From: Mycolicibacterium poriferae
Lineage (GTDB): Bacteria; Actinomycetota; Actinomycetes; Mycobacteriales; Mycobacteriaceae
DNA length: 64,000 bases
NCBI RefSeq assembly: GCF_010728325.1
Contig: NZ_AP022570.1
Span: forward strand, 4,898,001-4,962,000
Reading direction: 5' to 3'
In this document: piece after piece, positions 38,194 through 47,394 of the stretch
How positions within the stretch are numbered: the stretch's first letter is position 1
Layout: each line of letters opens with the position of its first letter
Position numbers and translations under genes: made by a program
Notes under the pieces: model-generated
Told to the model about the DNA's origin: nothing
The model's database searches: none
What the model saw: only the letters and a program-made list of their open reading frames with translations

Positions 38194-40560
38194 CTACTGC
38201 TTGGCCATCGCGATGTTGAACCGGTCTTCCGGCTTGATGAGATGGTTCTGGCCGTCGCCACCGAGGTCGATCTGTACCCATTCGATGGTGCCGGTGAACC
38301 GGTTGCCGGTGGGTCCGTAGTCCGGAGAGGCCGGTGAACCGGTGTCGCACCCGACGTCGCAGGCCTCGTCGGCGGAGAACGCCATCGGCTGGGTCCGCTC
38401 CACCCGCCCTCGGCCCACCTCGCGGCCGTCGTAATACAGGGTCACGTCACCACCCTTGCCCAAGCCGTCACCGTCGTAGCCGAACTCCATGCGCACCTGG
38501 TGTTTTCCCGCCGGAATCTCTTCGATTGCTGCAGTGACGAAGTAGTCGATCCCGAAGTAGTTGTAGCAATACTTCAGTGTGTTCTCGTGCGCATACAGCG
38601 TCCACCCGCCGACGCTGCCGCCTTGGGTGACGATGACCCCGGCGGCGCCGGCCTCGGGTACGTCGAGGTTCGCCGTCACCGAGTGTGACTGGTTCTTCAA
38701 GTTCAGCACGCACCACTCGCTGACCCGCATGCCGTCGAACAGCAGCTGGCTTTTTCCACGGATGAGCTGGGGGCGTCCGGCGATATCCGGGTTGATGCGT
38801 TCGAAGCCGCGGTCGTCGAGCGGGACGACGTTGTACTTGGTCGCTTCGATCAGCCAGAGCCGCTGCAGTTCCGCGAGTTTCGCCGGGTTCTCGGAGGCTA
38901 CATCGTGGGCCTGGGTCCAGTCCCCGGGCTCGTAGAGCTCCCAGACGTCATCGTCGAACGGGGGTGGAACATCGGCCTTCCACGGGGTCCGATGCTTGGT
39001 GACGGCCGTCCAGCCCTGGAAGTAGATGCCCCGATTGCCCATCATCTCGAAGTACTGCACCTGGTGCGTTTCGGGGGCCGCGGCATCGCGCAGGGTTGCC
39101 ATCATGCTGACACCTTCCAGGGGCGCCTGCGTGGTGCCGTTGACCGAGTGGGGCGCGGGCAGGCCGGCGGCCTCCAGGATCGTGGGCACGATGTCGATGA
39201 CGTGGTGGAACTGGTCGCGCGTGGCGCCCTTGTCGGGCAACCCGTTCGGCCACGAGACGATCGTGCCGTTGCGGGTGCCGCCCCAGTGCGAAGCGACCTG
39301 CTTGGTCCACTGATAGGGCGCGCACAGCGCGTGCGCCCACCCGACCGCGTAGTGGTTGTACGCCTCCGGAGTGCCGAATGCGTCGATCTTGGACAACAGG
39401 AACTCGGTGGTCTCGATGCCGGGAAGGCCGTTGAGCGTGGTCATCTCGTTGTAGCAACCATTGACGGTGCCCTCCGCGGAGGCACCGTTGTCGCCGATGA
39501 TGTAGTAGATCAACGTGTCGTCGAGCACGCCGAGATCGGAGATGGCGTCGACGACCCGTCCCACCGCGTGGTCGGTCTGCTCCAGGAATCCGGCGTAGAT
39601 CTCCATCTGCTTCGCCAGCACCGGTTTGAGATCGTCGGGCATGTGCTCCCACGCCGGGATCTCGTCGTGCCGGGCGGTCAGCTCCGCATCCGGCGGCACC
39701 ACGCCGAGTTCTTTCTGCCGAGCGAGAATTCGCTCGCGCAGCGCATCCCACCCGTCGTCGAACCTGCCGCGGTACTTGTCCGACCACTGCTTGGGCACGT
39801 GGTGCGGGGCGTGCGTGGCGCCCGGTGCGAAGTACATGAAGAACGGCTTGTCCGGCATCAGCGCCTTCTGCTGGCGCACCCAGGTGATCGCGTGGTCGGC
39901 AAGGTCATCGGTGAGGGTGTAACCCTGCTCCGGTGTGCGCGGCGGTTCGACAGCGGTGGTGCCCTCGTAGAGACCCGGGTAGTACTGGTTGGCCTCGCCG
40001 CCGACGAAGCCGTAGAAGTACTCGAAGCCAGAGCCGGTCGGCCACTGGTGGAAGGGGCCGACGGGAGTGACCTCCCAGCCGGGCACTTCGTGACACTTGC
40101 CGAACTGGGCGGTGGAGTAGCCGTTGAGCTTCAGCGTCTCGGCCACCGGTGCCGTGTCCTTGGGCCGGATGCTGTTGTTGCCCGGCGCCGAGGTGGCCAT
40201 CTCGGTGATCGCGCCCATGCCCACCGAGTGGTGGTTGCGGCCGGTCAGCATCGCCTGCCGGGTCGGCGAGCACAGCGCGGTGGTGTGGAACCGGTTCAGC
40301 TTCACACCATTGGCGGCCAGCCTCTCGGCCACCGGGGTGTCGCAGGGGCCGCCGAACGCCGACGACGCACCGAATCCGACGTCGTCGATCAGCACGATCA
40401 ACACGTTGGGCGCACCCTTCGGCGGGCGCAGCTCGGTGATCGGCGGGTACGTGGTGTTGGGGTCCTTGGCGTCATAGGTGGTCAGCCCGACATGCTTGGG
40501 GTCGGGTATCGGCAGGTGCTCGCGGGCGAGATGCGGGTGTGCGTGGGTTGAATCGGACAT
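38194..40560 (-). CDS. Type I arylsulfatase (AtsD-like), long form
   Basis: A 788-residue sulfatase that hydrolyses sulfate esters. N-terminal metal Asp pair in VLIDDVGFG, and the sequence CSPTR (Cys near residue 95), whose Cys must be converted to formylglycine. Then GRNHH and a middle metal site with DNGAS. After about residue 600 comes a C-terminal beta-rich extension with TLYYDGREVGR, seen in the long AtsB/AtsD-type mycobacterial enzymes. No signal peptide is evident. It is the second of two tandem long sulfatases. A GGGAG site precedes the ATG. Substrate unknown. Confidence 0.93.
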   Translation of the reverse strand: MSDSTHAHPHLAREHLPIPDPKHVGLTTYDAKDPNTTYPPITELRPPKGAPNVLIVLIDDVGFGASSAFGGPCDTPVAERLAANGVKLNRFHTTALCSPTRQAMLTGRNHHSVGMGAITEMATSAPGNNSIRPKDTAPVAETLKLNGYSTAQFGKCHEVPGWEVTPVGPFHQWPTGSGFEYFYGFVGGEANQYYPGLYEGTTAVEPPRTPEQGYTLTDDLADHAITWVRQQKALMPDKPFFMYFAPGATHAPHHVPKQWSDKYRGRFDDGWDALRERILARQKELGVVPPDAELTARHDEIPAWEHMPDDLKPVLAKQMEIYAGFLEQTDHAVGRVVDAISDLGVLDDTLIYYIIGDNGASAEGTVNGCYNEMTTLNGLPGIETTEFLLSKIDAFGTPEAYNHYAVGWAHALCAPYQWTKQVASHWGGTRNGTIVSWPNGLPDKGATRDQFHHVIDIVPTILEAAGLPAPHSVNGTTQAPLEGVSMMATLRDAAAPETHQVQYFEMMGNRGIYFQGWTAVTKHRTPWKADVPPPFDDDVWELYEPGDWTQAHDVASENPAKLAELQRLWLIEATKYNVVPLDDRGFERINPDIAGRPQLIRGKSQLLFDGMRVSEWCVLNLKNQSHSVTANLDVPEAGAAGVIVTQGGSVGGWTLYAHENTLKYCYNYFGIDYFVTAAIEEIPAGKHQVRMEFGYDGDGLGKGGDVTLYYDGREVGRGRVERTQPMAFSADEACDVGCDTGSPASPDYGPTGNRFTGTIEWVQIDLGGDGQNHLIKPEDRFNIAMAKQ

Positions 40561-40612
40561 CTTGTGCTCCCTTCGGCTCCACAGGTCGGTGACGTGCCCG
40601 CTGGGGGCACCA

Positions 40613-42943
40613 TCAGTCCCGGGCGAACGCTGCGGCTGCTTCCTTTTCGAGGTCGAGGTACGCCTCATCGCTGACGTCGATACCCACTCCCAGAATCGTT
40701 CCCCCGGTGAAGGTTCCGGGCGACTGGTAATGGCTGGAGACGTTGTCACCGCTGTCGTAACCGACGCACAACCCGTCACCGGAGAGGGTGAACTTCCCGA
40801 CCTGCGCACGCATCGGCCCCTTGGCCGCGACCTTGTCGTCGACGTACAACGTTGTGGTGCCGTGCGATTCGCCGTACTCACCGGCACTTTCCCGAATGAA
40901 CTCCATTCCGAGGGCGTGCTTGCCGGGAGGGAGCTCCTCGGAGACGAACTCCTGCTCGGGCTTGATGCCCAGGAAGTTGTACACATAATGCAGTTTGCGA
41001 TCTTTGATGAACAACGCGTGGCCGCCGAAACGTGAACCGTGCGCGAAGATCACGCCTTCCGCACCGTCAGTGATGTCAGTGATGTCAATGTCGGCGATGA
41101 TCTTGTACGACCGGCCGCGGATGTTGACCGCGACGCCCTCGGGCACCGGCGCAGTGCCCGGGTAGTAGACGTAGCGGTTGCGGGTCGGCTCGGACTGGGG
41201 CCGTTCGGTGGTGAGCAGTTCGGTGGCCGAGCGGTCGTCGAGGGGCAGCACGAAGTTGGCGTCGGCTTCGGCGAACCAGGTCGTGATCAGCTCCTGCAGC
41301 TTGTCGGGGTGTTCGTCGGCGAGGTTCTTCGATTCCGAACGGTCTTCGTCGACGTGGTAGAGCTCCCAACGGTCCTCGTCGAAGTGGCCCGCCCCGCTCA
41401 GCGGGGCGTGGATCGCCGAGGCCTTCCAGCCGTTCTCCCAGATCCCTCGGGTCCCCAGCATCGTGTAGTACTGGCGCTTCTTGGTGGTCGGTGCGTCGGC
41501 GTCGTCGAAGCTGTACCGCATCGACACCCCGTTCAGCGGGTACTGGTCGACCCCACGGTAGGTGGTCGGCATCTCCAGACCGACGGCGTCGAGGATGGTG
41601 GCGACCACGTCGGTGGCGTGGTGGTACTGGTGCCGCACCTCGCCCTTGGCCTTGATGCCGGCCGGCCAGTGGATCACCATCGGGTCGCAGGTGCCCCCGG
41701 AGAACTGCGAGTAGCGCTTGAACATCTGGAACGGTGTCGAGAAGGCGACTGCCCACCCGGTCGGATAGTGGTTGTAGGTGTCCGGGCCGCCGAGGGTTTC
41801 CAGATACTTCATGTTCTCGGCCAGCTCGTCGGGATAGCCGTTGAAGAACTTGTTCTCGTTGACCGACCCGTTCGGTGAGCCCTCGCCCGAGGCCCCGTTG
41901 TCGGCGCAGTAGAAGATCAGCGTGTTGTCCAGTTGGCCGGTCCGCTCGAGGTAGTCGACGACCCGACCCACCTGCGCGTCGGTGTATTCGGAGAAGCCCG
42001 CGAACACCTCTGCCATCCGCGCGAAGAGCCTTTTCTCGTCGTCGTTGAGCGAATCCCACGGCCGGACCTGGTCGGCGTCCACGGCGATGTCGTCGGGCAT
42101 AGGGTTCAGCGGAGTCATCTGCGTGCCCTCCGGCAGGATGCCCTTATCGATCATGCGGGCGAGCACCCACTCGCGATAGGCCTCGTATCCGTCGTCGAAC
42201 ATGCCCTTGTACTTGTCGGCGTACTCGGCCGGGGAATGGTGGGGCGCATGGTTGGCGCCCGGGCAGAACCACATGTACCAGGGTTTGGACGGGTTGGTGG
42301 CCTGCTGGTCACGCAGCATCCTCAGCGCCTGGTCCGCCATGTCCTTCGACAGGTGGTAGCCATCCTCGGGGCCGTAAGGCTGCTCGATGAACCGGTTGTC
42401 CTCCACCAGGTCCGGATACCACTGGTTCGTCTCGCCGCCAAGAAAACCATAGAACCGGTCGAAGCCCTTCTGCAGCGGCCACTCCGAGCGGCTGCCACCG
42501 CTGGCCACATCCTCTTCGGGCACGTTGTGATTCTTGCCGACCCAGAAGGTGCTGTAGCCGTTGTCCTGCAGCACCTGTCCGATGGTGGCGCACTCGGCGG
42601 GCAGCCGGGCAGCCGCGCCGGGGAAGCCGTTGGAAGCTTCGGTGATCGCCGAGGAGCGGTTGACGTGGTGATTGCGACCGGTCAGGAAGCAGGACCTGGT
42701 CGGCGAGCACAGTGCGGTGGTGTGCCACTGCGAGTACGTCAGACCGTTGTCGGCCAGCCGTTGCATCACCGGCATCTCGATGCGACCGCCGTACGGCGAC
42801 CAGGCCGCCAGCCCGGTGTCGTCGTAGAGCACCACGAGAATGTTGGGCGCGCCGTCGGGCGCTCGTTTCAACACGTACGGGGACCAGTCGGCCACCGAGT
42901 CGCGGACATCCAACTCGATCTTTCCGGCAAAGTCCTCGTTCAC
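40613..42943 (-). CDS. Type I arylsulfatase (AtsD-like), tandem paralogue
   Basis: A 776-residue sulfatase with the layout of its downstream neighbour: VLYDDTGLA metal site, CSPTR with the formylglycine Cys followed by LTGRNHH, CADNGASGEG, and a C-terminal beta-rich extension. The core is clearly homologous to the next gene, so the pair arose by duplication and then diverged. The GTG at 42943 is chosen because homology begins there; the frame continues 74 codons upstream with no protein-like sequence. A 52-bp gap to the next gene suggests one transcript. Confidence 0.92.
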   Translation of the reverse strand: MNEDFAGKIELDVRDSVADWSPYVLKRAPDGAPNILVVLYDDTGLAAWSPYGGRIEMPVMQRLADNGLTYSQWHTTALCSPTRSCFLTGRNHHVNRSSAITEASNGFPGAAARLPAECATIGQVLQDNGYSTFWVGKNHNVPEEDVASGGSRSEWPLQKGFDRFYGFLGGETNQWYPDLVEDNRFIEQPYGPEDGYHLSKDMADQALRMLRDQQATNPSKPWYMWFCPGANHAPHHSPAEYADKYKGMFDDGYEAYREWVLARMIDKGILPEGTQMTPLNPMPDDIAVDADQVRPWDSLNDDEKRLFARMAEVFAGFSEYTDAQVGRVVDYLERTGQLDNTLIFYCADNGASGEGSPNGSVNENKFFNGYPDELAENMKYLETLGGPDTYNHYPTGWAVAFSTPFQMFKRYSQFSGGTCDPMVIHWPAGIKAKGEVRHQYHHATDVVATILDAVGLEMPTTYRGVDQYPLNGVSMRYSFDDADAPTTKKRQYYTMLGTRGIWENGWKASAIHAPLSGAGHFDEDRWELYHVDEDRSESKNLADEHPDKLQELITTWFAEADANFVLPLDDRSATELLTTERPQSEPTRNRYVYYPGTAPVPEGVAVNIRGRSYKIIADIDITDITDGAEGVIFAHGSRFGGHALFIKDRKLHYVYNFLGIKPEQEFVSEELPPGKHALGMEFIRESAGEYGESHGTTTLYVDDKVAAKGPMRAQVGKFTLSGDGLCVGYDSGDNVSSHYQSPGTFTGGTILGVGIDVSDEAYLDLEKEAAAAFARD

Positions 42944-43266
42944 GTCGACACCCCGTCTCGCGTACCCGTGTGGGCGCAAGCCTTCCACAGCGTCTGCGCG
43001 TGCGGTGTGGCTTGCATGAACAATCGATGACGTTCGTCGGGGACTGGTCAAAAACCGTACGGTTGAACAGCTCCCGGGGCAGGCGGCCCGGCTCACGTCA
43101 GCAATGCGCAGCGTAATAGCTGATTCTCTACCGGAAGTGCAGGCACGAACAGCACGGAAAACCACAGTCGACTGTGCGCGTCGATCCGCTGCCGCACCGA
43201 GGGCCGATGGCTAGGCTTTCAGGCGATCACGACTTCAGACGACGAGGCTGGAAGCGAGGCACACTC
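42944..43266. promoter_or_regulatory. Divergent control region between sulfatase transcription units
   Basis: 323 bp with no gene that I can support. It holds a perfect 12-bp palindrome (AACCGTACGGTT, 43053-43064) and a longer dyad of GCAAGCC (42976-42982) with GGCTTGC (43009-43015). Both could control the outward-facing sulfatase operons. No full KstR-type box was found here. Confidence 0.55.
43053..43064. promoter_or_regulatory. Operator-like palindrome between sulfatase operons
   Basis: AACCGTACGGTT is a perfect 12-bp palindrome with flanking A-rich and GAAC sequence, near the middle of the divergent gap. The binding protein is unknown. Confidence 0.45.
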
Positions 43267-44811
43267 ATGCCGAACGGGAAACCCAACATCCTGGTGATCT
43301 GGGGTGACGACATCGGGATCACCAACCTCAGTTGCTACAGCGACGGACTGATGGGCTATCGCACCCCCAACATCGACCGCATCGCCGCCGAAGGCATGCG
43401 CTTCACCGACTCGTACGGCGAACAGAGCTGCACGGCGGGCCGCTCGTCGTTCATCACCGGCCAGAGCGTGTACCGCACCGGCCTGTCCAAGGTCGGTATG
43501 CCGGGCGTCGACGTGGGCATGTCACCCGAGGACCCGACGATCGCGACGCTGCTCAAGCCGCTGGGGTACGCCACCGGACAGTTCGGCAAGAACCACCTCG
43601 GCGACCTCAACAAGTATCTGCCGACTGCGCACGGTTTCGACGAGTTCTTCGGCAACCTGTACCACCTCAACGCCGAGGAGGAACCTGAGCACCCGGATTA
43701 CCCCACCGAGGAGGAGGCTCCGCGGCTGCGCAAGGCGATGCTGCCGCGGGGCGTCATCAAGTCGTGGGCCACCGACGAGGCCTCCGACGAAGTCGACGAG
43801 CGGTTCGGCCCGCTGGGCAAACAGCGCATCGAGGATACTGGGCCACTGACCAAGAAGCGGATGGAAACGGTCGACGACGAGACCACCGGTGCGGCGATCG
43901 ACTTCATCAAGCGCCAGACCGCGGCCGACACCCCGTTCTTCGTCTGGATGAACATGACCCACATGCACTTCCGGACCCACACCAAGCCGGAAAGTCTCGG
44001 CCAGGCCGGCCGGTGGCAGTCGCCGTACCACGACACGATGGTCGACCACGACAAGCATGTCGGCCTGCTGCTCGACTGCCTCGACGAGCTCGGCATCGCC
44101 GAGGACACCATCGTCGTGTACTCCACCGACAACGGCCCGCACGCCAACACCTGGCCGGACGGCGCGACCACACCGTTCCGCAGTGAGAAGAACACCGGGT
44201 GGGAGGGCGCCTTCCGGGTGCCCGAGATGGTGCGCTGGCCGGGGAAGATCGAAGCCGGGGTGGTGTCCAACGAGATCATCCAGCACCACGACTGGCTGCC
44301 GACCTTCCTAACCGCCGCCGGCGAGTCCTCGATCGTGGAGAAACTCAAGCAGGGGCACACGATCGACGACAAGACCTACCACGTGCACATCGACGGGTAC
44401 GACCTGTTGCCGTACCTGACCGGCGAGGTGGACAAGAGCCCGCGCCGCGGCCTGATCTACTTCTCCGACGACTGCGACGTGCTCGGCATCCGGCTGGACA
44501 ATTGGAAGGTCGTGTTCATGGAGCAGCGTTGCCAGGGCACGCTGCAGATCTGGTTCGAGCCGTTCACTGAGCTGCGCGCGCCCAAGATCTTCAACCTGCG
44601 CACCGACCCGTTCGAGCATGCCGATGTCACGTCGAACACCTACTGGGACTGGTTCCTCGACCACGACTACATCGCGTTCATGGCCAATGCCCTCGTTCTG
44701 GAGTTCCTGGAGACCTTCAAGGAGTTTCCGCCGCGTAAGGAACCGGCGTCGTTCACCATCACCAACGCCGTCGACAAACTCAACAACTACCTCGAGACCA
44801 TCGGCGGCTGA
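43267..44811 (+). CDS. Type I sulfatase, short form
   Basis: A 514-residue sulfatase of a different branch from the tandem pair. Metal Asp pair in WGDDIGIT, the formylglycine site as CTAGR (the CxAxR form, Cys about residue 56), and STDNGPH in the second metal site. There is no long C-terminal extension. The ATG at 43267 is chosen because homology starts there. It heads a plus-strand operon with a HAD phosphatase and the formylglycine-generating enzyme. Confidence 0.93.
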   Translation: MPNGKPNILVIWGDDIGITNLSCYSDGLMGYRTPNIDRIAAEGMRFTDSYGEQSCTAGRSSFITGQSVYRTGLSKVGMPGVDVGMSPEDPTIATLLKPLGYATGQFGKNHLGDLNKYLPTAHGFDEFFGNLYHLNAEEEPEHPDYPTEEEAPRLRKAMLPRGVIKSWATDEASDEVDERFGPLGKQRIEDTGPLTKKRMETVDDETTGAAIDFIKRQTAADTPFFVWMNMTHMHFRTHTKPESLGQAGRWQSPYHDTMVDHDKHVGLLLDCLDELGIAEDTIVVYSTDNGPHANTWPDGATTPFRSEKNTGWEGAFRVPEMVRWPGKIEAGVVSNEIIQHHDWLPTFLTAAGESSIVEKLKQGHTIDDKTYHVHIDGYDLLPYLTGEVDKSPRRGLIYFSDDCDVLGIRLDNWKVVFMEQRCQGTLQIWFEPFTELRAPKIFNLRTDPFEHADVTSNTYWDWFLDHDYIAFMANALVLEFLETFKEFPPRKEPASFTITNAVDKLNNYLETIGG

Positions 44812-44861
44812 CATCCGGGCGAGCGAAGCGACAGGAGACAGACATCCGGGCGAGCGAAGCG
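44810..44861 (+). repeat. Direct repeat carrying a ribosome-binding-site-like end
   Basis: A 21-bp sequence containing CATCCGGGCGAGCGAAGCG occurs at 44810-44830 and 44841-44861, 31 bp apart start to start. Each copy is followed within a few bases by a purine-rich GGAGA. The second GGGAG is the probable ribosome site of the HAD gene; the first has no start codon to serve. Confidence 0.8.
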
Positions 44862-44873
44862 GCGGGAGATTGT

Positions 44874-45779
44874 GTGGCGGGACTCGAGTCCTGGCACGAC
44901 GGTGCGGCGAAGGCGGCGATCGTCGACTTCGTCGGTCGTGCCGTGCGCGACGTCGCACCGCAGGAGCGCGTCGCGGTGTTCGACAACGACGGCACGCTGT
45001 GGTGTGAGAAGCCGGCCTACATCCAGCTGGACTTCCTGGTCCGCCGGCTGGCCGAACAGGTCGCGGCGGACCCGACCCTGACCGACAACCCGGCCTACCG
45101 CGCAGCCGCCGCGGGCGATCTCGCGTGGTTCGGCGACGCGGTCACCCAGCATTACAACGGTGATGACTCAGCGTTGAAAGTGCTTGCCGGCGCGGTGTTG
45201 TCGGCCTACGCCGGCCTCACCGTCGAGGAGCACGCCGAACGGGTCAACGCGTTCTTCGCCGATGCGACACACCCGACGCTCGGGGTCCCCTACACCGCAT
45301 GCGGTTACCGGCCGATGGTCGAGTTGCTGCAGTATCTCGAGGCCCACGGGTTCACCAATTACATCGCCTCCGGCGGCGGCCGCGACTTCATGCGTCCGAT
45401 CACCACGCAGATGTACGGCGTCCCGCCCGAGCGGGTGATCGGAAGTTCGGTCGGGCTCGATTTCGTCGACGGCAACCTCAAGACCACCTCGACCCCGGAG
45501 TTCCTCAACGACGGACCCGTCAAGGCGGTGCGCATCTGGGGCCGGGTGGGACGGCGGCCGATCTTCGCGGCGGGCAACTCCAACGGTGACATCGCGATGA
45601 TGGAGTACGCCACCGCCGCACCGAATCCCTCGCTGGCGCTGCTGGTGCGTCACGACGACGGCGAGCGCGAGTTCGATTACGTTGCCGGGGCTGAGAAATC
45701 GCTGCAACTCGCCGAAGCGAACGGCTGGACCGTCGCGAGCATGCGCAACGACTGGACGACCGTATTCGACGGGCGCTAG
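44874..45779 (+). CDS. HAD-superfamily phosphatase
   Basis: A 301-residue hydrolase of the haloacid dehalogenase superfamily, SerB-like branch. Motif I is VFDNDGTLW (nucleophile Asp), motif II lies in YIASGGG and motif III/IV in AAGNSNGDIAM. It would remove phosphate from a small molecule. The GTG start follows a GGGAG site contributed by a direct repeat. It lies between a sulfatase and the sulfatase-activating enzyme, so it may act on the same substrate family; this is inference. Confidence 0.9.
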   Translation: MAGLESWHDGAAKAAIVDFVGRAVRDVAPQERVAVFDNDGTLWCEKPAYIQLDFLVRRLAEQVAADPTLTDNPAYRAAAAGDLAWFGDAVTQHYNGDDSALKVLAGAVLSAYAGLTVEEHAERVNAFFADATHPTLGVPYTACGYRPMVELLQYLEAHGFTNYIASGGGRDFMRPITTQMYGVPPERVIGSSVGLDFVDGNLKTTSTPEFLNDGPVKAVRIWGRVGRRPIFAAGNSNGDIAMMEYATAAPNPSLALLVRHDDGEREFDYVAGAEKSLQLAEANGWTVASMRNDWTTVFDGR

Positions 45780-45865
45780 CCAGGTGACGTCGATGCCAGA
45801 TTTCGTTGAGACTGCGTCCACGGTGGCATCTACTCGCACTTTCCCGCCACCAGCGCGGTCTCAAC

Positions 45866-46753
45866 GTGTCTGACGAGCTGGTCTGGGTTCCCACCCAGAC
45901 AACAATTCTCGGATCCGACCACCACTACCCGGAGGAGGCGCCGGCGCGCGAGGTCACCGTCGACTCCTTCGCGATCATGGCACACGAGGTGACCAACGCG
46001 CAGTTCGCCGAATTCGTCACGGCCACGGGCTATCTCACCGTGGCCGAGCGACCGCTGAATCCTGCCGACTATCCGGGTGCGCCGCCGGAGAACCTGCACC
46101 CTGGCTCCATGGTGTTCCATCGCACGGCAGAACCGGTCGATTTGAAGCACCTCAGCCAGTGGTGGACCTGGACACCGGGGGCGTGCTGGAACCACCCCCG
46201 CGGTCCGCGGTCCGGACTACGTAACCGCGACGACCACCCCGTCGTGCACGTCGCGTTCGACGATGCGCAGGCTTATGCCGACTGGGCCGGGCTGGCATTG
46301 CCCACCGAGTCAGAATGGGAGGTCGCGGCCCGGGGCGGCCTGCCGCATGCGACCTACACCTGGGGCGACGAGCCGGAGAAGCCCGGTCAGCGACTGGCCA
46401 ACTACTGGCACGGCGAGTTCCCCTACCTTCCCGACACCGGGTACGGCCAGACGGCAGCCGTAGGCAGCTTCCCGCCCAACGGGTACGGCCTGTTCGACAT
46501 GGCCGGCAACGTGTGGGAATGGACCACCGACTGGTACGGCCCGGCCCGAGACGAGCAGCCCTGCTGCGCCGAGGACACCTATGACCCCGACCAGCCGGTG
46601 CAGGTCGCCCGCCGCGTCCTCAAAGGCGGCTCATTCCTGTGCGCGGACAGCTACTGCATGCGGTACCGGCCGGCGGCCCGCCGCCCGCAGCAGGTCGACA
46701 CCGGGATGAGCCACCTCGGCTTTCGCTGTGTCAAACGCAGCGCGACGAGCTGA
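45866..46753 (+). CDS. Formylglycine-generating enzyme (sulfatase maturation, Rv0712-like)
   Basis: A 295-residue copper-dependent enzyme that converts the active-site Cys of sulfatases to formylglycine. The two catalytic Cys residues are both present in GGSFLCADSYCMRYRP near the C-terminus, and the FGE-sulfatase fold is seen from HEVTNAQFAEFV to GNVWEWTTDW. The GTG at 45866 matches the start of known homologues; the frame is open 20 codons earlier. It directly follows sulfatase and HAD genes, and three client sulfatases with CxPxR or CxAxR sites lie within 8 kb. Confidence 0.93.
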   Translation: MSDELVWVPTQTTILGSDHHYPEEAPAREVTVDSFAIMAHEVTNAQFAEFVTATGYLTVAERPLNPADYPGAPPENLHPGSMVFHRTAEPVDLKHLSQWWTWTPGACWNHPRGPRSGLRNRDDHPVVHVAFDDAQAYADWAGLALPTESEWEVAARGGLPHATYTWGDEPEKPGQRLANYWHGEFPYLPDTGYGQTAAVGSFPPNGYGLFDMAGNVWEWTTDWYGPARDEQPCCAEDTYDPDQPVQVARRVLKGGSFLCADSYCMRYRPAARRPQQVDTGMSHLGFRCVKRSATS

Positions 46754-46811
46754 GCGCGTGCGGTGAGATGTTCCTCCCGCCGATGCCGGTACCCGCAGCA
46801 ACCAGGCCGCG

Positions 46812-47276
46812 TCAGCCGCGTTCCGCGGTCTTCTTGATCGCAGCGAGCGTCACCGGCATCCCCTGGCGCGCGGCGTCGCTGCGCTTGGCGATCTCGGCCT
46901 CGGCGGTGTCGCCGAACGCTTGGCGGAACCCGTCGACGCCCTTGGGCAGAAACTCCCACCACTGGGTCAACTCGGTGCCCTCGCCTGCCGGCTCGAGGGT
47001 GAAGCCCCAATACACCCAGCCGTCGTTGACCTCCCAGGCGAACTTGCGGCCGGGCTCGGCGGCGACCACCTGGCTGCGCGTCTCCCAGGTGCGACCTGCG
47101 TCCTCGTTACGGCCGGTGAACCAGGCGCCCACCTGAGGGCCGGCGCCCTCGTCCCACCAGCAGGCGCGACAGACGGGGCTGAACTCACCCATCCTCGTCA
47201 CGTCGGACACCAGTGCGTAGAGCTCGTCCGGCGGCACCGCCACCGTGATCGACTCCGATCTGTTCAGTTCTGTCAC
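46812..47276 (-). CDS. SRPBCC-fold (polyketide cyclase/START-like) protein
   Basis: A 154-residue protein with the helix-grip fold that binds hydrophobic ligands (RSESITVAVPPDELYALVSDVTRM in two parts, and WGFTLEPAGEGTELTQWWEF). The GTG at 47276 is chosen by homology. It is divergent from the SDR genes, with a KstR-type box in the 118-bp gap nearer the SDR side. Ligand unknown. Confidence 0.85.
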   Translation of the reverse strand: MTELNRSESITVAVPPDELYALVSDVTRMGEFSPVCRACWWDEGAGPQVGAWFTGRNEDAGRTWETRSQVVAAEPGRKFAWEVNDGWVYWGFTLEPAGEGTELTQWWEFLPKGVDGFRQAFGDTAEAEIAKRSDAARQGMPVTLAAIKKTAERG

Positions 47277-47356
47277 GCCCCCGAGTGTGCCAGTGCCGGT
47301 CTGCCCGCGTCGGAATCGGTCACCCCTCTTGCGCATTGCCCGCCCGGATGTGAAGT

Positions 47357-47370
47357 TGGAACACGTTCTA
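47357..47370 (+). promoter_or_regulatory. KstR-type box upstream of two SDR genes
   Basis: TGGAACACGTTCTA fits TNNAACNNGTTNNA at every fixed position and shares its first ten bases with the box at hsd. It lies 24 bp before the SDR start, so the SDR pair is a likely member of the cholesterol (KstR) regulon. Confidence 0.82.
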
Positions 47371-47394
47371 TTTCACTGTCGAAAGGCCGACCGG

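Noticed and set aside
42944..43165. 74-codon N-terminal extension of the tandem sulfatase
   Set aside because: No protein-like sequence or homology before the GTG at 42943; the region reads as a divergent promoter.
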